In this document: piece by piece, positions 9,076 through 17,386 of the stretch
How positions within the stretch are numbered: position 1 is the stretch's first letter
How the letters are laid out: each line of letters begins with the position of its first letter
NCBI GenBank assembly: GCA_910578885.1
Contig: CAJTSH010000038.1
Coordinates: 1 to 28,329, forward strand
Reading direction: 5' to 3'
Length of the DNA stretch: 28,329 nucleotides
Origin: an uncultured Lachnospiraceae bacterium
Lineage (GTDB): Bacteria > Bacillota > Clostridia > Lachnospirales > Lachnospiraceae
The notes under the pieces: model-generated
What the model was told of the DNA's origin: nothing
The model's input: only the letters and a program-made list of their open reading frames with translations
The model's database searches: none
Translations under genes and position numbers: made by a program

Positions 9076-10161
9076 TTGAATGATAAAGAGTATATGAGAC
9101 TTGCTCTGGATGAAGCGCAAAAGGGAGCCGGCTGGACGAATCCGAATCCACTGGTGGGAGCGGTGATTGTCAAGGACGGCAGAGTGATTGGAAAAGGATA
9201 TCACCGCATATATGGGGAACTGCATGCAGAGAGGAATGCGATTTCCGATTGCAAAGAGTGCATGGAAGGGGCGACCATGTATGTGACATTAGAGCCTTGC
9301 TGCCATTATGGGAAGACGCCGCCGTGTACGCAGGCAATTATTGAGCAGGGAATTACAAGAGTAGTTATTGCATCTGATGACCCGAATCCGTTAGTTGCAG
9401 GAAAGGGAATCGAATTGTTGAGACAGCATGGGATTAGAGTGGATACAGGGGTTTTAAAAGAGGAATGTGACGCCATGAATCAAATATTTTTCCATTATAT
9501 AAGGAAAAAGCGGCCATATGTACTTATGAAGTATGCCATGACGGCAGACGGGAAGATAGCGACATGTACAGGGGCATCCAAATGGATTACCGGAGAGCAG
9601 GCAAGGATGGAGGTACAGCGCACACGTCATCGGTATGCCGGAATTATGGTGGGAGTGAACACTGTGCTTGCAGATGACCCGATGCTGAACTGTCGTCTGC
9701 CAAACGCAAATTCTCCGATTCGGATCATCTGTGATACCAGTCTCAGAACGCCCCTTGCGTCAAATGTGGTAAAGACAGCAAAAGAGATTCCGACAATCAT
9801 AGCGACAGCATGTGAAGAGGAGGAAAAACAGAAAGCGTATCAGGAATATGGCTGTGAGATACTTCTTGTTCCGAAAAAAGAGGGACATATTGACATGCAG
9901 GAATTAATGAAACTGCTGGGAGAGAAGAAGATTGACAGCGTACTTCTGGAGGGCGGAGCCGAATTAAACTACAGCGCGCTAAAGGCAGGCATTGTAAATA
10001 AGGTGCAGGTCTATATTGCCCCAAAAATCTTTGGAGGAAGCAATGCAAAATCTCCGGTTGCAGGTGTGGGAATTGAACTGCCGGAGCAGGCGTTTTATTT
10101 GAAGAACCGTAAAATGACGGAGTTCGGGGAGGATATTTTAATGGAATGGGAGGTGGAATAG
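9076..10161 (+). CDS. ribD: Bifunctional riboflavin biosynthesis deaminase/reductase RibD
   Basis: A 361-residue cytosolic enzyme that deaminates 2,5-diamino-6-ribosylamino-pyrimidinone 5'-phosphate and then reduces the ribosyl side chain with NADPH. The N-terminal deaminase (about 1-145) has the zinc ligands H50 (HAERNAI) and C75/C84 (EPCCHYGKTPPC). The C-terminal reductase (about 146-361) begins RPYVLMKYAMTADGKIA and ends in LEGGAELN and GPKIFGG-like strands (PKIFGGSN). The start is TTG 9076: AGGGGGA lies 6 nt upstream and the length matches typical RibD (about 360), whereas earlier in-frame starts would run into the terminator. First gene of the FMN-riboswitch operon; its stop is 1 nt before ribE. 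Confidence 0.96.
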   Translation: MNDKEYMRLALDEAQKGAGWTNPNPLVGAVIVKDGRVIGKGYHRIYGELHAERNAISDCKECMEGATMYVTLEPCCHYGKTPPCTQAIIEQGITRVVIASDDPNPLVAGKGIELLRQHGIRVDTGVLKEECDAMNQIFFHYIRKKRPYVLMKYAMTADGKIATCTGASKWITGEQARMEVQRTRHRYAGIMVGVNTVLADDPMLNCRLPNANSPIRIICDTSLRTPLASNVVKTAKEIPTIIATACEEEEKQKAYQEYGCEILLVPKKEGHIDMQELMKLLGEKKIDSVLLEGGAELNYSALKAGIVNKVQVYIAPKIFGGSNAKSPVAGVGIELPEQAFYLKNRKMTEFGEDILMEWEVE

Positions 10162-10162
10162 T

Positions 10163-10819
10163 ATGTTTACCGGAATCATAGAAGAGACAGGCAGGGTGGT
10201 AAGTATCAAAAAGGGAGCAAAATCCTCTGTTTTGCAGATTGAGGGAAATGTGATTTTTCAAGATTTAAAAATAGGGGACAGTGTGGCGGTCAACGGAGTA
10301 TGCCTGACGGCTGCGAAAATCGTGGGACACAGCTTTTGTGCGGATGTGATGAGCGAGACGCTAAAAAGAAGCTCTTTGGGAGAAGTCATGCCGAATAGTA
10401 TCGTGAATCTGGAGCGGGCAATGGCGGCAAATGGGAGATTCGGAGGGCATATCGTATCCGGTCATATAGACGGAACCGGAATCATCAGCAAAACCGAAAA
10501 AGAAGATAATGCAGTCTGGTATACGATAAAGGCATCGGAAAAGCTGATGCGCTATATTGTGGAAAAGGGTTCCATTGCAATTGACGGCATCAGTTTAACG
10601 GTTGCAAAGGCAGGCAGAGAGGAATTTGCCGTTTCCGTGATTCCGCATACGATGCGGGAGACAACGCTTGCCGCAAAGGGTGTGGGACAAATCGTAAATC
10701 TGGAAAATGACGTCGTTGGAAAATATATCGAGCATTTTTTAGAATGGGGAAAGGAAATAAAGCCGGAAGAAGAAAAGAGCAAAATTACGATGGAGTTTCT
10801 CGCAAATGCAGGATTTTAA
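10163..10819 (+). CDS. ribE: Riboflavin synthase, alpha subunit
   Basis: A 218-residue enzyme that dismutates two molecules of 6,7-dimethyl-8-ribityllumazine into riboflavin and the pyrimidinedione. It opens with the family hallmark MFTGIIEETG. Two similar beta-barrel halves are visible: the first with GDSVAVNGVCLT and SETL, the second with GSIAIDGISLTVA and HTMRETTL. The length fits the family (about 200-220). GGGAGGTGG lies 6 nt upstream of the ATG, inside the end of ribD. Tight spacing to ribD and ribBA makes a single operon under the FMN riboswitch. The symbol follows Gram-negative usage; in Bacillus naming the same gene is ribE or ribB. Confidence 0.96.
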   Translation: MFTGIIEETGRVVSIKKGAKSSVLQIEGNVIFQDLKIGDSVAVNGVCLTAAKIVGHSFCADVMSETLKRSSLGEVMPNSIVNLERAMAANGRFGGHIVSGHIDGTGIISKTEKEDNAVWYTIKASEKLMRYIVEKGSIAIDGISLTVAKAGREEFAVSVIPHTMRETTLAAKGVGQIVNLENDVVGKYIEHFLEWGKEIKPEEEKSKITMEFLANAGF

Positions 10820-10838
10820 GGGAAAGGAAGGAAATCAA

Positions 10839-12041
10839 ATGGCTGAATTTAGCACAATTGAAGAGGCTTTAGAAGATTTGAAGAATGGAAAAATCATTCT
10901 GGTAACGGATGATGAGGACAGGGAAAATGAAGGGGATTTTATCTGTGCGGCTGAATTTGCCACAACAGAGAATGTAAATTTCATGGCGACCTTTGGAAAG
11001 GGATTGATCTGTATGCCGATGGCGGAACATTATATCAAAAAGCTGCAGTTTCCGCAGATGGTAAGCAACAATACGGATAATCATGAAACTGCATTTACGG
11101 TATCCATTGATCATGTGGATACGACCACAGGCATTTCGGCGGCGGAGCGTTCTATTACGGCTAGGAAATGCGTGGAGGAGAATACAAAGCCGGAGGACTT
11201 CCGCAGGCCGGGACATATGTTTCCTCTTCTGGCGAAGAAAAACGGTGTGCTGGAGCGGAACGGGCATACGGAGGCGACTGTGGATCTGCTGCGGCTTGCA
11301 GGATTGAAGGAATGCGGGCTCTGCTGTGAAATTATGCGGGAAGACGGCACGATGATGCGTCTGAGCGAGCTTTTTGAGATGGCGGAGAAATTTCAATTAA
11401 AAATCATCACGATTGCGCAGCTTCAGCAGTACAGAAAGGTGCATGATACGCTCGTAGAGCGTGTGGCGGACGTAAAAATGCCGACCAAATACGGAAACTT
11501 CCGGGCTTACGGATATGTCAACAAGCTTAATGGAGAGCACCATGTGGCACTGGTCAAGGGGGATATTTCCGACGGGGAAGATATTCTCTGCCGGGTGCAT
11601 TCCGAGTGCCTGACAGGAGACGTATTCGGTTCCCTGCGGTGCGATTGCGGGCAGCAGTTTGCGGCAGCCATGAAGCAGATTGAAGAGGAAGGCAGGGGTA
11701 TCATGCTCTACATGAGGCAGGAGGGACGCGGAATCGGATTGATAAACAAACTAAAGGCATACGAGCTGCAGGAACAGGGCATGGATACGGTAGAAGCAAA
11801 TTTAGCGCTTGGATTCGATGAAGATTTGCGGGAATATTACATCGGTTCGCAGATACTGCGTGATCTCGGCGTAAAATCCATGCGTCTCTTGACTAATAAT
11901 CCTCTGAAAGTGCATGGGCTTGCAGATTTTGGAATGCAGGTGATAAAGCGGGTGCCGATTCAAATGGAGGCAACGGAGTACGATGAATTTTATCTGAAAA
12001 CGAAGCAAATAAAAATGGGACATATTTTAAATTACAAATAA
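10839..12041 (+). CDS. ribBA: Bifunctional DHBP synthase / GTP cyclohydrolase II RibBA
   Basis: A 400-residue fusion supplying both precursors of the pathway. The N-terminal 3,4-dihydroxy-2-butanone-4-phosphate synthase (about 1-200) has the acidic metal motif DDEDRENEGDF (about 24-34), TGISAAERS, RRPGHMFPL and HTEATVDL. The C-terminal GTP cyclohydrolase II (about 205-395) has the zinc site HSECLTGDVFGSLRCDCG, then RQEGRGIGL and LTNNPLK. All catalytic blocks are intact. ATG 10839 is preferred because AAGGAAGGA lies 6 nt upstream; a longer frame from 10806 overlaps ribE and has no ribosome site. Third gene of the rib operon. Confidence 0.96.
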   Translation: MAEFSTIEEALEDLKNGKIILVTDDEDRENEGDFICAAEFATTENVNFMATFGKGLICMPMAEHYIKKLQFPQMVSNNTDNHETAFTVSIDHVDTTTGISAAERSITARKCVEENTKPEDFRRPGHMFPLLAKKNGVLERNGHTEATVDLLRLAGLKECGLCCEIMREDGTMMRLSELFEMAEKFQLKIITIAQLQQYRKVHDTLVERVADVKMPTKYGNFRAYGYVNKLNGEHHVALVKGDISDGEDILCRVHSECLTGDVFGSLRCDCGQQFAAAMKQIEEEGRGIMLYMRQEGRGIGLINKLKAYELQEQGMDTVEANLALGFDEDLREYYIGSQILRDLGVKSMRLLTNNPLKVHGLADFGMQVIKRVPIQMEATEYDEFYLKTKQIKMGHILNYK

Positions 12042-12086
12042 ATACAAAAAGAATGGCGTAAAAAGTACGCCGGAAGGAGAAAAAAT

Positions 12087-12554
12087 ATGAGCGTATATGA
12101 AGGAAAATTAGTATCAAAGGACATTAAGGTAGGAATTGTGGCAGCGAGATTTAACGAGTTCATTGTTTCTAAGCTGCTGAGCGGCGCTATGGACGGACTG
12201 GAAAGGCATGACGTGAAAGAAGAAGATATTGACGTCGCATGGGTTCCGGGCGCATTTGAAATTCCGCTGATTGCATCTAAAATGGCAAAAAGCGGAAAAT
12301 ATGACGCTGTCATCTGCCTTGGAGCAGTTATTCGGGGAGCCACCTCGCATTATGACTATGTGTGCAATGAAGTCTCCAAAGGAATTGCAGCAGTATCCTT
12401 AAATGCGGACATACCGGTCATGTTTGGCGTTGTTACCACAGAAAATATAGAGCAGGCTATTGAGCGCGCCGGAACAAAGGCTGGAAATAAGGGCTACGAT
12501 TGTGCGTTAGGGGCGATTGAGATGGTAAATCTGATACGTGAAATTGAAGCTTAA
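12087..12554 (+). CDS. ribH: 6,7-dimethyl-8-ribityllumazine synthase
   Basis: A 155-residue enzyme that condenses the RibD/phosphatase product with 3,4-dihydroxy-2-butanone-4-phosphate; family members usually form icosahedral or pentameric shells. Diagnostic blocks are AARFNEFIVSKLL near the N-terminus, WVPGAFEIPL, LGAVIRGATSHYDYV with the active-site His, GVVTTENIEQA, and a C-terminal GAIEMVNLI. GGAAGGAG is 7 nt upstream of the ATG. A small GGCGTA/TACGCC hairpin (12055-12071) sits in the 45-nt gap after ribBA, just before that ribosome site. Last gene of the FMN-controlled operon; no clear terminator follows. Confidence 0.96.
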   Translation: MSVYEGKLVSKDIKVGIVAARFNEFIVSKLLSGAMDGLERHDVKEEDIDVAWVPGAFEIPLIASKMAKSGKYDAVICLGAVIRGATSHYDYVCNEVSKGIAAVSLNADIPVMFGVVTTENIEQAIERAGTKAGNKGYDCALGAIEMVNLIREIEA

Positions 12555-12580
12555 AAAATCAGAAAATATACAAAACATTG

Positions 12581-12609
12581 TTTACATTATCAGCCAAAAG
12601 TGATATAAA
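12581..12609 (+). promoter_or_regulatory. Promoter of the receiver-alarmone synthetase gene
   Basis: TTTACA (12581-12586), 17-nt spacer, TATAAA (12604-12609), with a TG in extended -10 position. The predicted leader is only about 27 nt and contains AGGGAGG 5 nt before the ATG. It suggests expression independent of the rib operon. Confidence 0.65.
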
Positions 12610-12642
12610 AATAGAGGGGGGAACCCGAAAAGGGAGGCTGAC

Positions 12643-13713
12643 ATGCAAAAGATACTTGTAGTAGACGATGCGGAATTAAACCGCGAATTACTGCGTAATA
12701 TATTGGAAGATAACTATATAGTAGAAGTGGCGGAGAATGGGAAACAGGCAATACAGAAGCTACAGGAATTACAGGAGGAAGCGGGGGCGATTTTATTAGA
12801 CTTGCATATGCCCCAGATGGATGGGTTTGCAGTCATTGATAAGATGAAGGAAGCCGGATGGCTGGATAGCATTCCAGTGTTGGTCATAAGCAGCGAATAC
12901 GCTACAGAGATTGAAAGCAAATGTTTCGAGCTGGGCGTTTCGGATTTTATACATAAACCGTTTGACAGTTCCATCGTTAAGAACAGGGTAAAAAACACGA
13001 TGGAACTGTTTGCGTGCAAAAATCGGTTGGAGCAGAAGATAGAAGAGCAGGAAGAGACACTGAAAAAACAGGATCAGATTATTCGGATACAGGCAGAGAA
13101 GCTAAGAGAGGCGAAGCCGTTCAACAGGCTGATGCTGGAGTATCAGGCGGCTATCATGGAAGTTGAGACAAGACTTAAGATACTGTATGCAGAATTCGCT
13201 CAAGAATATAACAGGAATCCTTTTGAATCCATTAAGAGCCGGTTGAAGTCTCCGGAAAGCATTTTTGAAAAACTAAAACGAAAAGGATTTCCGGTGACGC
13301 TGGGGAGTATACGGGAGAATCTGGCGGATGTGGCAGGTCTTCGGGTAATCTGTTCCTTTCCGGACGATATTTATCGCCTGGCAGACTTTCTCATCAAACA
13401 GGACGATTTTATTTTGCTGGAAAGAAAGGACTACATTAAGAACCCGAAGTGCAACGGTTACCGGAGCCTGCATTTGATATTGAGCATACCGATTTTTCTG
13501 TCAAATGAAAAAACGTATATAAAGGCAGAGGTACAGTTCCGTACCATTGCTATGGATTTTTGGGCAAGCCTGGAGCATAAGTTAAAATATAAAAAGGATG
13601 AGGACGATGCGGATGAGATTGTAGGGCAGCTGAAAGCCTGCGCAGACTCAATAGAGGAGCTGGATTATCGGATGCAGGAGATTCGGAACAAAATTGACAG
13701 CGCAAGAGAATAA
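12643..13713 (+). CDS. Response-regulator receiver fused to a RelQ-type (p)ppGpp synthetase
   Basis: A 356-residue two-domain protein. Residues 1-120 are a complete receiver: acidic pair D8/D9, phospho-acceptor D53 (LLDLHMPQMDG), S83 and K105 (IHKPF). Residues about 124-160 are charged and heptad-like, a probable coiled coil. Residues about 163-350 match small alarmone synthetases (RelQ/RelP): RLKSPESIFEKLKRKG, DVAGLRVIC (D229, R234), DYIKNPKCNGYRSLH and the catalytic EVQFRTIAMDFWASLEH (E296, Q298). No HD hydrolase domain and no TGS/ACT domains. The family transfers pyrophosphate from ATP to GDP/GTP. Phosphorylation-controlled (p)ppGpp synthesis is inferred. It has its own promoter and no adjacent kinase, so it is an orphan regulator; the VanS-like kinase 4.5 kb away is paired with VanR. 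Confidence 0.9.
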   Translation: MQKILVVDDAELNRELLRNILEDNYIVEVAENGKQAIQKLQELQEEAGAILLDLHMPQMDGFAVIDKMKEAGWLDSIPVLVISSEYATEIESKCFELGVSDFIHKPFDSSIVKNRVKNTMELFACKNRLEQKIEEQEETLKKQDQIIRIQAEKLREAKPFNRLMLEYQAAIMEVETRLKILYAEFAQEYNRNPFESIKSRLKSPESIFEKLKRKGFPVTLGSIRENLADVAGLRVICSFPDDIYRLADFLIKQDDFILLERKDYIKNPKCNGYRSLHLILSIPIFLSNEKTYIKAEVQFRTIAMDFWASLEHKLKYKKDEDDADEIVGQLKACADSIEELDYRMQEIRNKIDSARE

Positions 13714-13740
13714 CGCTGCCGGCATAATGGCATTTTAGGG

Positions 13741-13777
13741 GAGCGGCCGATGGGTAAAAATTACCCATCTCCGGCTC
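13741..13777. other. Hairpin between convergent genes
   Basis: A perfect ATGGGTAA/TTACCCAT core (13750-13757 with 13761-13768) is extended by an imperfect GAGCGG/CCGGCTC outer stem. It lies between the ends of the alarmone synthetase gene and sodC. U-tracts are weak on both strands, so a bidirectional terminator role is only likely from position. Confidence 0.45.
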
Positions 13778-13806
13778 GATTGTACAGTGTACATTCCGTT
13801 TACCGT

Positions 13807-14301
13807 TTAATAGCGTACGGCACGAATGACGCCGCAGCCGATTTTTTCTCCGGCATTACCGGAGGGCTGTGTGGAGAAGTCGTCTCTCTGGGCATGAATG
13901 ATGACGGAACGGTTAAGGATTTCTTCTACGGTAAAGCGCTTATCGTAAAAAGACTGCCAGGCATAACCCTGATTGCCGAGCAATGGGGGCAGGTCGCCGG
14001 CGTGATCCGGGTGCTGCATACCGGTGGGGTTGTAGTGGTCGCCCGTTTTGTCAAAGGGAAGTGTGCAGTCGCCAAATTCATGGATATGCATAGCATAGAA
14101 ATTGCAGGCGCCGCACATTTCTTTATTTGGAAGACCGAAGACTTCTACGTCTACAAGTGTGCCGCCATAGGGGGTCTCATAGAAACGTGCTAGTCCGCTG
14201 AGAGACGGATGGGTTTCGTTTCCTTGTATCCATGCTGTGGCATTTGGCTTGTTTTTCTTAAGAAGAGAGACAAAGGTAGAATAAGGAGTTTGATTTTCCA
14301 T
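13807..14301 (-). CDS. sodC: Cu/Zn superoxide dismutase family protein, no signal peptide
   Basis: A 164-residue Cu/Zn-SOD-like protein. Expected metal ligands are present: H72 and H74 (MHIHEFGDC), bridging H89 (GDHYNP), H97, H100 and D103 (HPDHAGDLPP), and H136 (IIHAQRDDF). C79 and C156 fit the conserved intrasubunit disulfide. The position of the substrate-guiding Arg (bovine R143, in GNAGSRLACG) reads Lys153 (GNAGEKIGCG). No signal peptide is seen, unlike most periplasmic or lipoprotein bacterial SodC, so it should be cytosolic. Two extra cysteines occur in EMCGAC. The start is the ATG ending at 14301, with AAGGAA 6 nt upstream; a longer frame reaches 14361. It is the only - strand gene, convergent with the upstream gene and divergent from trkA. 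Activity is unproven. Confidence 0.85.
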   Translation of the reverse strand: MENQTPYSTFVSLLKKNKPNATAWIQGNETHPSLSGLARFYETPYGGTLVDVEVFGLPNKEMCGACNFYAMHIHEFGDCTLPFDKTGDHYNPTGMQHPDHAGDLPPLLGNQGYAWQSFYDKRFTVEEILNRSVIIHAQRDDFSTQPSGNAGEKIGCGVIRAVRY

Positions 14302-14356
14302 AAATAATTCCTTTTTTCCTAATGTATGCAAAGAAATGCGGTATGTGAAAATCCTA

Positions 14357-14385
14357 TTCACTATTACGAAGAACTGTGATAAAAT
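14357..14385 (+). promoter_or_regulatory. Promoter of trkA
   Basis: TTCACT (14357-14362), 17-nt spacer, TAAAAT (14380-14385) with an upstream TG (extended -10). A TGCATC/GATGCA hairpin lies just before the trkA Shine-Dalgarno (AGGAG). Confidence 0.6.
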
Positions 14386-14443
14386 ATCTCATTATAGGAA
14401 AATAAAGATAAATCATGCATCTATGATGCAGACAGGAGCAGAT

Positions 14444-15799
14444 ATGAAGATTATTATCGTAGGCTGTGGCAATGTTGGAGCCACGCTTGCAGAGCAGCTT
14501 AGTAAAGAGGGACATGATATTACGGTTGTGGATACCAGAGTGCAGTTAGTAGAGAGCATCTCGAACAGTTTTGACCTGTTGGGTATCGTAGGTAACGGCG
14601 CCAGCCTGAATGTTTTGACAGAAGCGGGAATTGCAGGCGCACATCTTCTGATTGCAGTGACAGGTTCGGATGAATTGAACCTGTTGTGCTGCCTGTTTGC
14701 CAGAAAGGCAGGCGGCTGTCATACGATTGCAAGGGTTTCCAATCCTGTTTACGGGCAGGAGGTTTCGTTTATTAAGGAAGAATTGGGGCTTTCTATGATT
14801 ATCAATCCGCAGCTTGCGGCAGCGCGGGAGATGGCAAGACTGCTGAAATTCCCTTCTGCATGGAAGGTGGATTCTTTTGCAAAAAGCCGCGTGGAGCTGG
14901 TTAATTTCCGAATTGAAGAAGGGAACCCGCTCTGCAATATGAAGCTTCGGAATATGGGAAGCAGGCTGCGCTGTGATGTGCTGATTTCCGTTGTTGAGAG
15001 AGACGGCGAGGTGGTCATCCCGGATGGTAATTTTGAATTGAAGGCGAAGGATGAGATATCTATTGTGGGAACCCAGAAAAAGATGATCGAATTTTTTAAG
15101 AAACTGGGCATGCCCACTGCTGCGGCAAGGACGGCAATGCTGATTGGCGGCGGAAAAACTGCGATTTATCTTGCGAAACAGTTGATTGAGATGGGAATCA
15201 AGGTAAAAATCATAGAGCGTGACGAGAAGCGATGCGAAGAATTGTCAGAAATGCTTCCGAGAGCAATGATTATATGCGGAGACGGTACGGAAAAGGATTT
15301 ATTGCTGGAGGAAGGACTGTTAGATACAGAGGCTTTTGTTGCAACAACAGATTTTGATGAGGAAAACATTATGCTGGCCTTGTTTGCCAAAAGTATCTGT
15401 AAGGCAAAGCTGATTACGAAAGTACATAGAATATCATACGATGAGATTATTGATAGCTTGGATGTGGGAAGCATCTTTTATCCAAAATATATTACGGCAG
15501 AGCATATTATCAAATATGTACGGGCGATGAAAAATTCGATGGGAAGCAATATTGAGACCTTGTATCGGCTGAATGACAATCGGGTCGAGGTGATGGAGTT
15601 TCTGATCAAAGAGGATTCTCCTGTAGTAGGAATTCCATTACAGGATCTGCGTTTAAAACCGAATATGCTGATTGGCTGTATCACCCATAAGGGGCAGGTA
15701 ACGATTCCGAACGGACAAAGTGTCATTGCAGTGGGGGATACGGTGATTTTGATTACCACCAAAGCAGGAATGCATGACATTCGGGATGCGGTAAGGTAG
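14444..15799 (+). CDS. trkA: Trk potassium transporter regulatory subunit TrkA
   Basis: A 451-residue cytosolic ring-forming subunit that gates the TrkH channel in response to nucleotides. It holds two RCK units. Each starts with a Rossmann nucleotide site, GCGNVGATLAEQL at residues 7-19 and LIGGGKTAIYLAKQL near 228-242, followed by an acidic residue at the end of beta2 (VVDTR; IERDE). Each unit closes with a TrkA_C domain (about 140-220 and 365-450). ATG 14444 is chosen: AGGAG lies 7 nt upstream and the product then begins at the canonical MKIIIVG. Its stop is 11 nt before trkH, so the two are cotranscribed. Confidence 0.95.
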   Translation: MKIIIVGCGNVGATLAEQLSKEGHDITVVDTRVQLVESISNSFDLLGIVGNGASLNVLTEAGIAGAHLLIAVTGSDELNLLCCLFARKAGGCHTIARVSNPVYGQEVSFIKEELGLSMIINPQLAAAREMARLLKFPSAWKVDSFAKSRVELVNFRIEEGNPLCNMKLRNMGSRLRCDVLISVVERDGEVVIPDGNFELKAKDEISIVGTQKKMIEFFKKLGMPTAAARTAMLIGGGKTAIYLAKQLIEMGIKVKIIERDEKRCEELSEMLPRAMIICGDGTEKDLLLEEGLLDTEAFVATTDFDEENIMLALFAKSICKAKLITKVHRISYDEIIDSLDVGSIFYPKYITAEHIIKYVRAMKNSMGSNIETLYRLNDNRVEVMEFLIKEDSPVVGIPLQDLRLKPNMLIGCITHKGQVTIPNGQSVIAVGDTVILITTKAGMHDIRDAVR

Positions 15800-15810
15800 G
15801 AGGATACGCC

Positions 15811-17289
15811 ATGAATTATTCGATGATACGGTATATTTTGGGAAATGTCCTGTGTTTTGAGGGCATTTTTCTTCTGTTGCCTGCACTGACAGCGGCATTT
15901 TACGGGGAGAGGGAAGGCTTTGCTTATCTTGCAGTAGCGGCAGTTACGATCATAGCAGGAGTCTGCGGAAGGTTAAAAAAACCGAAAAGCAATGTGTTTT
16001 ATGCCAGAGAAGGCTTTGCAGCAGTGTCTTTGAGCTGGCTGGTGTTAAGTCTTGTGGGAGCGATTCCCTTCCGTTTGACAGGAGAATTTCCGGATTATGT
16101 TGACGCTTTGTTCGAGACGATTTCAGGATTTACCACTACGGGAGCAAGTATTCTCTCTTCGGTCGAGGAACTATCCCATGCTACCGCCTTTTGGCGCTGT
16201 TTTACCCATTGGATCGGGGGAATGGGCGTTCTGGTATTTATTATGGCGGTGCTGCCGCTTTCCGGCGGATCTACGATGCATTTGATGCGTGCGGAGAGTC
16301 CGGGACCGTCGGTCGGTAAGCTGGTGCCCAAAATCAAAAGAACGGCAATGATCCTCTATGGAATCTATGTGGCGATTACTTTGGCAGAAGTGGTATCTCT
16401 GCTTTTTGCGGGAATGTCTCTCTTTGAGGCGCTGTCGTTATCCTTTGCAACAGCCGGGACGGGAGGCTTTGGACTGCTGAATGACAGTATTGCTTCTTAT
16501 AGCATGGCGGTGCAGATTATTATTACGGTTTTTATGTTGATTTGTTCGATTAACTTCAACGTATACTATCTGTTTTTGATACGGAGACCGAAAGAGGCGC
16601 TGCTTAATGAGGAAATGCGGTATTTTCTGATTATTGTATTTGGTTCTGCGGCTCTTATTACGTTGAACATTATGGACGGATTTTCCGGCGTTTTTGAGGC
16701 ATTTCATACGGCGATTTTTCAGGTGGGGTCAATCATAAGTACGACAGGATTTGCAACAGCGGACTTTAATCTGTGGCCGGAATTTTCGAAAATGATTTTA
16801 GTCTCCTTGATGTTCGTAGGAGCCTGCGCCGGAAGCACCGGAGGAGGATTTAAAGTATCAAGGCTGATAATTGTACTGCGCTCCATTAAGAATGAAATAA
16901 CGTCAGTCACGCATCCTAGAAGCGTACAGAAGGTGCATATGGACGGCAGACGTATTTCCGATACCACGGTAAAGACGGTGCTCTGTTATCTGGCGGCTTA
17001 TGTACTTCTGGTGATTCTCTCGATTTTGTTAATCAGTCTGGATGGATTCGACATGACGACAAATGTGACGGCGGTCATGGCTACCTTTAACAATATCGGT
17101 CCGGGGCTGAATATGGTAGGACCAACAGGGAACTTTGGCGATTTTAGCGTATTTTCCAAGGTTATTTTGATGTTAGACATGTTAATCGGAAGATTAGAAT
17201 TATTCCCGATGCTGGTATTGTTTGCGCCGGGGATGTGGAAACTTCCTGCACGCAGGCCGGAGAAGAAAAAAGCGGCGCATGGAATGTAA
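15811..17289 (+). CDS. trkH: Trk potassium uptake channel subunit TrkH
   Basis: A 492-residue polytopic membrane protein of the TrkH/KtrB superfamily with about ten or more hydrophobic segments. The four pore-loop repeats are recognisable around their selectivity-filter glycines: SGFTTTGAS, ATAGTGGFG, ISTTGFATAD and NNIGPGLN. The third region is followed by GACAGSTGGGFKVSR, typical of TrkH. Na+ or H+ coupling cannot be decided from sequence. AGGAGG lies upstream of the ATG and the gene follows trkA by 11 nt, giving a complete Trk system. The lysine-rich C-terminal tail (RRPEKKKAAHG) is cytosolic. Confidence 0.95.
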   Translation: MNYSMIRYILGNVLCFEGIFLLLPALTAAFYGEREGFAYLAVAAVTIIAGVCGRLKKPKSNVFYAREGFAAVSLSWLVLSLVGAIPFRLTGEFPDYVDALFETISGFTTTGASILSSVEELSHATAFWRCFTHWIGGMGVLVFIMAVLPLSGGSTMHLMRAESPGPSVGKLVPKIKRTAMILYGIYVAITLAEVVSLLFAGMSLFEALSLSFATAGTGGFGLLNDSIASYSMAVQIIITVFMLICSINFNVYYLFLIRRPKEALLNEEMRYFLIIVFGSAALITLNIMDGFSGVFEAFHTAIFQVGSIISTTGFATADFNLWPEFSKMILVSLMFVGACAGSTGGGFKVSRLIIVLRSIKNEITSVTHPRSVQKVHMDGRRISDTTVKTVLCYLAAYVLLVILSILLISLDGFDMTTNVTAVMATFNNIGPGLNMVGPTGNFGDFSVFSKVILMLDMLIGRLELFPMLVLFAPGMWKLPARRPEKKKAAHGM

Positions 17290-17316
17290 ATGCTGCGTTT
17301 TCATTTTATGAAAATC

Positions 17317-17370
17317 TTAATAAATTCTCATTAAAAAATTACCGGAATACTTCTGTGCCTATAGTATAAT
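17317..17370 (+). promoter_or_regulatory. vanR upstream region: direct repeats and -10 element
   Basis: TTAATAAATT (17317-17326) and TTAAAAAATT (17331-17340) are near-identical 10-mers 14 nt apart, placed just upstream of the expected -35. TATAAT lies at 17365-17370; no good -35 is present, as is usual for activated promoters. A VanR-type autoregulatory site is possible but inferred. Confidence 0.4.
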
Positions 17371-17386
17371 ATCGTCAGATTTATAC

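Noticed and set aside
10869..11396. 175-codon - strand frame inside ribBA
   Set aside because: It overlaps a fully conserved ribBA and shows no motif or start signal.
12643..13713. Partnership of the receiver-synthetase fusion with the VanS-like kinase
   Set aside because: VanS is coupled to VanR by overlap; the distance and separate promoters give no support for cross-talk.
13780..13793. TGTACAGTGTACA dyad, operator-like
   Set aside because: It lies between the 3' ends of two convergent genes, where an operator is unlikely; probably chance.
13750..14193. 147-codon + strand frame opposite sodC
   Set aside because: The opposite strand encodes conserved Cu/Zn SOD ligands; this frame has no motif.
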